Assembly: GCA_002297185.1 (NCBI GenBank)
Contig: DBJV01000102.1
Span: forward strand, 838-11,242
Reading direction: 5' to 3'
Length of the DNA: 10,405 nucleotides
From: Christensenella sp. UBA767
Lineage (GTDB): Bacteria > Bacillota > Clostridia > Christensenellales > CAG-917
Program-made: the position numbers and the translations under genes
The notes under the pieces: model-generated
Told to the model about the DNA's origin: nothing
The model's input: only the letters and a program-made list of their open reading frames with translations
Database searches by the model: none
Part shown: piece by piece, positions 7,755 to 10,405 of the stretch
Position numbering within the stretch: position 1 is the stretch's first letter
Layout: every line of letters begins with the position of its first letter

Positions 7755-7981
7755 TCTATAGGTTAGGTCGGAAATCCTATTCCTCTCCCAATCTCGTTAT
7801 CGTCACACGGGCGCAAAATTCTTTGCTTTCCCTCGGCGCAAAACTCTCCGTCTGCCCTCGGTGCAAAAACCCGACACCCCATCTCCTCTTTTATAGGTTG
7901 GGTTAAAATCCTATCATTCTCTCAAACTTTATATCACCACAGGAATGCAAAATTCTCCGCTTTCTCTCGGCGCAAAATTCC
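7755..7981. repeat. Diverged direct repeat, two copies of about 92 bp
   Basis: Copy 1 (7755-7846) and copy 2 (7890-7981) align end to end with one one-base gap; by hand count about 70 of 92 positions agree. Both start with TATAGGTT, then ATCCTAT (which can fold back on ATAGG), then a pyrimidine-rich stretch, then GCAAAATTC, and both end in CTCGGCGCAAAA. A shorter, more decayed match (ATATAGGTG, then CATTCTC) may exist at 7711-7732. No coding potential is evident. It looks like an old duplication in the spacer. Confidence 0.75.
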
Positions 7982-7994
7982 GACAAAAAATCTT
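7811..7994. repeat. 25-bp tandem repeat units in two short runs
   Basis: Units start at 7811, 7836 and 7861, and again at 7945 and 7970, exactly 25 bases apart within each run. Each begins (G/A)(C/T)GCAAAA. Units 1, 2 and 4 end in C(C/T)CTCG; units 3 and 5 are degenerate at the 3' part. The runs lie inside the larger direct repeat. Unlike CRISPR repeats, they abut with no spacers. Confidence 0.7.
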
Positions 7995-8050
7995 TCGTTT
8001 TTTCACGCCCGAACACCGCTTTTTGCGCTGCTCGTTTTTTGTCGAATTTT
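7974..8050. repeat. Long inverted repeat with 10-17 bp arms
   Basis: CGACAAAAAA (7981-7990) is a perfect inverse of TTTTTTGTCG (8035-8044). Allowing one extra C, the match extends through AAAATTC on the left (from 7974) and GAATTTT on the right (to 8050). The arms enclose about 44 bases. It is not followed by a T-run that would make it a terminator on either strand. Confidence 0.65.
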
Positions 8051-8062
8051 GTCACAACGCTT

Positions 8063-8182
8063 TTATGATATTTTGTTCGCTTTTATGATATTTGCCATCC
8101 CGAAAATGACATAATTTCGCCCCGAAATTAACATAATTTTTGTGCGTTTTTTATGTTAAAAATTGCGTATTTTTTAACATAA
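8063..8182. repeat. Array of six TTATG(T/A)-type boxes at 20-23 bp spacing
   Basis: TTATGATA occurs at 8063 and 8083, the inverse ATGACATAA at 8106, TTAACATAA at 8128, TTATGTTAA at 8151 and TTAACATAA at 8174. Start-to-start distances are 20, 23, 22, 23 and 23 bases, about two helical turns. The first two boxes are part of a perfect 16-base direct repeat (8058-8073 and 8078-8093). The regular spacing suggests cooperative protein binding, but no known site matches with certainty; it differs from the DnaA box TTATCCACA. Confidence 0.55.
8151..8182. repeat. Perfect 12-bp inverted repeat
   Basis: TTATGTTAAAAA (8151-8162) and TTTTTAACATAA (8171-8182) are exact inverses around an 8-base centre, and they contain the last two boxes of the array. 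No T-run follows on either strand, so an operator is likelier than a terminator. Confidence 0.75.
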
Positions 8183-8222
8183 TGCACTCGATTTTATCAA
8201 TTTTTCAAGCCAAAACCATATC

Positions 8223-8252
8223 GATTTTTGTCTTATTTTGTCGCATTTTGTC
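8223..8252. repeat. Three 10-bp tandem units ending in TTTTGTC
   Basis: Units 8223-8232, 8233-8242 and 8243-8252 each end in TTTTGTC with exact 10-base period. Two more with the same period lie at 8037-8043 and 8047-8053. T-tracts in phase with the helix are expected to bend DNA; whether this serves a function here is unknown. Confidence 0.6.
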
Positions 8253-8394
8253 ACTCGGTTTTGAGGCGCAAATTTTGGGTTTGCATTTCAAAATTTTACA
8301 AGTCGAAAACTCATTCCAAAATTTTGCAATTATGAAAACCTGCGCCTCAAGAATTTGCAAAACTCGAAAAAAATCACGTTTCAACTTGCCGAGT
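8253..8394. other. Long nested inverted repeat; possible structured RNA or palindromic element
   Basis: Four nested stems can form: ACTCGG/CCGAGT (8253-8258 with 8389-8394), TTGAGGCGCA/TGCGCCTCAA (8261-8270 with 8341-8350), GGTTT/AAACC (8278-8282 with 8336-8340) and CAAAATTTT/AAAATTTTG (8289-8297 with 8318-8326). The terminal loop is 20 bases. A 38-base insertion (8351-8388) lies on one side between the first two stems. The GC-rich 10-bp stem stands out in an AT-rich spacer. Read on the plus strand it is followed directly by the 8401-8431 hairpin, which could end a transcript. No known RNA family is recognised, and the direction is undecided. Confidence 0.45.
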
Positions 8395-8395
8395 T

Positions 8396-8431
8396 TAGAA
8401 AAAACGGTAGGTCAATAAAACCCACCGTTTT
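8396..8431 (-). terminator. Rho-independent terminator of the rpoC-metK transcript
   Basis: On the minus strand AAAACGGTGGG (8431-8421) pairs with CCTACCGTTTT (8411-8401), an 11-bp stem with one G-U pair and a 9-base loop. A T-run reaches 8396. It begins about 10 bases after the metK stop. On the plus strand the same stem ends in TTTTCTT, so it may work weakly in both directions. Confidence 0.85.
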
Positions 8432-8441
8432 CTTCCGTAAT

Positions 8442-9623
8442 TCAAAATGTGTATTTTGACACCGCTTGTTTGATTTCCTCAATCTTATCGGTCTCTTCCC
8501 AAGTGAACCCTTCTTTGCCGAAGTGTCCGTAATTGGAAGTGGAACGATAAATAGGTCTGTCAAGGTGCAAATGCTTGATAATCGCCTTTGGACGAAGGTC
8601 AAACACCTCTCTGACCACTTTTGCAAGCGTATCGTCATCCACAATGCCAGTTCCGTAGGTATTTACGTAGATAGATACGGGGTGAGCCATGCCGATTGCG
8701 TATGCAACCTGCAATTCCGCTCTCTTGCAAACGCCTGCGGCAACGAGGTTTTTGCAGATATAACGAGCCATATAAGAGGCACTTCTATCCACTTTCGTCG
8801 GGTCTTTGCCGCTGAATGCGCCGCCGCCGTGAGGACAGAATCCGCCGTAAGTATCGACGATAATCTTTCTACCCGTAACGCCGCTGTCGCCTGCAGGACC
8901 ACCGATTACGAATCTACCCGTCGGGTTGATGTAAATCTTGGTGTCGTCGTCTATATACTCGGCAGGAATTGCGACGTTGATAACTTTGTCGATGATTTCC
9001 TCTTCGAGTTCTTCCATACTCACGTTTTCGGAGTGTTGGCAGCTTACGACTATGGTATCCACTCTTTCAGGCACGTCGTCAATGTATTCGACAGTAACTT
9101 GAGCCTTTCCGTCGGGGCGCAACCACGCAAGTTCGCCGCTCTTTCTTACGTCGGTGAGGCGTTTTGTAAGAGCGTGTGCAAGCGTAATCGGCAACGGCAT
9201 CAAGGACTCCGTTTCGTCGCAAGCATAACCGAACATCATGCCTTGGTCGCCTGCGCCTATCTTGTCGAATTCGTCTTTGTCGTCCGTATCGGTTGCGTTG
9301 TCAACGCCGAGTGCGATATCTGCGGATTGCTCGTCGATAGAACTCAAAACCGCACAGGTTTTGTAGTCGAATCCGAGGGAACTATCGTTGTATCCCACGT
9401 CTTTGATAACTCCGCGCACAATGGACGGGATATCGCAATAGTGTTTTGTGGAAACTTCGCCGAACACCATAACCATACCCGTCGTTGCGCACACCTCAAC
9501 GGCGACTCTTGCGGAATTGTCTTCCGTAAAGATGTCGTCGAGGATTGCGTCTGCGATCTGGTCGCACACCTTATCGGGATGTCCTTCCGTCACGCTTTCA
9601 GATGTAAAAAATCTCTTTTTCAT
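8442..9623 (-). CDS. metK: S-adenosylmethionine synthetase (methionine adenosyltransferase)
   Basis: This is a complete 393-residue MetK that makes S-adenosylmethionine, phosphate and diphosphate from methionine and ATP in the cytosol, supplying all methylation reactions. The start FFTSESVTEGHPDKVCDQIAD (5-25) carries the ATP-binding His15 and Asp17; signature 1 GAGDQGMMFGYA is at 123-134 and the P-loop-like signature 2 GGGAFSGKDPTKVDRS at 266-281. Length and all signatures are normal. Its ATG shares one base with the rpoC stop (TAATG), and there is no strong ribosome binding site of its own, so its translation is probably coupled to rpoC. There is no room for the S-box (SAM-I) riboswitch that often controls metK in Bacillota. 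An intrinsic terminator follows. Confidence 0.99.
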   Translation of the reverse strand: MKKRFFTSESVTEGHPDKVCDQIADAILDDIFTEDNSARVAVEVCATTGMVMVFGEVSTKHYCDIPSIVRGVIKDVGYNDSSLGFDYKTCAVLSSIDEQSADIALGVDNATDTDDKDEFDKIGAGDQGMMFGYACDETESLMPLPITLAHALTKRLTDVRKSGELAWLRPDGKAQVTVEYIDDVPERVDTIVVSCQHSENVSMEELEEEIIDKVINVAIPAEYIDDDTKIYINPTGRFVIGGPAGDSGVTGRKIIVDTYGGFCPHGGGAFSGKDPTKVDRSASYMARYICKNLVAAGVCKRAELQVAYAIGMAHPVSIYVNTYGTGIVDDDTLAKVVREVFDLRPKAIIKHLHLDRPIYRSTSNYGHFGKEGFTWEETDKIEEIKQAVSKYTF

Positions 9624-10405
9624 TATATTTCGTCAATATTGTCGTCGATTATCTCGTCAACTACTACGTCTCTGGGTTGGGTTTGAGATGCCGGAACTGT
9701 GGTTACGTTCTTGTAGCACTTCATACCTGTACCTGCAGGGATAAGTTTACCGATAATGACGTTTTCTTTGAGTCCGAGCAAAGGATCGACCTTGTTGTTG
9801 ATTGCAGCCTCTGCCAAAACCTTTGCGGTCTCTTGGAAGGACGCTGCGGACAAGAATGACTCTGTTGCAAGTGCCGCTTTGGTGATACCGAGCAACGTAC
9901 GTTTTGCAGTTGCAGGTACGCCGCCGTTTTCAAGTGCTTTTTCGTTCTCTTCCTCGTATGCGAGCAAGTCAACCAAAGTGCCGGGGAGCATGTTGGTGTC
10001 GCCTTGGTTCTCGATACGTACCTTGCGGAGCATTTGTCTGACGATGACTTCGACGTGCTTGTCGTTGATCTCGACGCCTGCCGTACGGTAAGCGGATTGA
10101 ACTTCTTTTGCGATGTACTCTTGAACGCCCTTGACGCCCTTTGCGCGGAGCATATCTTGAGGATTGATAGAACCTTTGGTGAGCGGATCGCCTGCGCCGA
10201 TAATCTCGCCTTCTTGCACCAAGATGTTGGCGTTGTACGGGATTGCGTACGCTTTGGTCTCGCCGTCCGGACCTGTGACCGTGATTTCACGACGGTCGTC
10301 GCTGATGTGGACTGCGCCGTTGTTCTCGGTGATGACCGCTTTACCTTTAGGATTACGTGCCTCGAACAATTCTTCGACACGCGGCAAACCTTGTGTGATA
10401 TCGTC
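9623..10405 (-). CDS. rpoC: DNA-directed RNA polymerase beta' subunit, C-terminal part (runs in from right edge)
   Basis: The last 260 residues of RpoC are visible; the frame is open to the right edge. Beta' forms the polymerase clamp and contributes the Mg-binding active site, which lies outside the window. Recognition rests on DDITQGLPRVEELFEAR at the very edge, GDPLTKGSINPQDML (jaw/clamp region), IRQMLRKV-like VEVIVRQMLRKVRI, and GITKAALATESFLSAASFQET, followed by VDPLLGLKENVIIGKLIPAGTG. The tail is acidic (DVVVDEIIDDNIDEI). The stop codon TAA overlaps the metK start by one base. In most Bacillota rpoC is followed by rpsL, rpsG and fusA genes; here metK comes directly instead. Confidence 0.98.
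   Translation of the reverse strand, partial: DDITQGLPRVEELFEARNPKGKAVITENNGAVHISDDRREITVTGPDGETKAYAIPYNANILVQEGEIIGAGDPLTKGSINPQDMLRAKGVKGVQEYIAKEVQSAYRTAGVEINDKHVEVIVRQMLRKVRIENQGDTNMLPGTLVDLLAYEEENEKALENGGVPATAKRTLLGITKAALATESFLSAASFQETAKVLAEAAINNKVDPLLGLKENVIIGKLIPAGTGMKCYKNVTTVPASQTQPRDVVVDEIIDDNIDEI

Noticed and set aside
7811..7994. CRISPR array
   Set aside because: The 25-bp units abut directly with no spacers, are diverged, and no cas genes are present.
8140..8418. Plus-strand open frame of 92 codons in the metK-recD2 spacer
   Set aside because: No ribosome binding site, no recognisable domain, very biased to Phe/Ile/Lys as expected of AT-rich DNA, and it runs through the inverted repeat and into the metK terminator.
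9623..9700. SAM riboswitch before metK
   Set aside because: metK overlaps the rpoC coding sequence by one base, so there is no leader to hold one.

Overview
The window comes from a bacterial chromosome, and every recognisable gene lies on the minus strand, so transcription runs from right to left. The gene content and the secA-prfB order (as in Bacillus) point to a Bacillota (Firmicutes) genome. The Shine-Dalgarno sites, the very AT-rich spacers and the RecD2/ComFC genes fit an uncultured Clostridia-like lineage, but this placement is an inference and nothing in the window names a genus.

In transcription order the layout is: the 3' end of rpoC (RNA polymerase beta'), then metK (S-adenosylmethionine synthetase) overlapping it by one base, then a rho-independent terminator. 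An 840-base gene-free stretch follows. Next come recD2 (5'-3' helicase) and comFC (DNA-uptake/phosphoribosyltransferase-like protein) with a 7-base gap; a spacer carrying a good sigma-70-type promoter; secA (preprotein translocase ATPase); a spacer with a second candidate promoter; prfB (peptide chain release factor 2); and a 155-base spacer before the 5' end of tsaD (tRNA threonylcarbamoyladenosine synthesis), which runs off the left edge.

The genes are housekeeping: transcription, SAM supply, DNA helicase/uptake, protein export, translation termination and tRNA modification. I see no defence system, transposase, prophage gene, CRISPR array, rRNA or tRNA. prfB is an uninterrupted frame, so the usual autoregulatory +1 frameshift is absent.

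The least ordinary part is the spacer between metK and recD2 (7601-8441). It holds a duplicated block of about 92 bp with 25-bp tandem units, several inverted repeats, six TTATG-type boxes spaced 20-23 bp apart, 10-bp phased TTTTGTC motifs, and a long nested inverted repeat that could fold as a structured RNA. It has no convincing protein gene. If the window holds anything undescribed, it is most likely here, but the evidence is pattern only.
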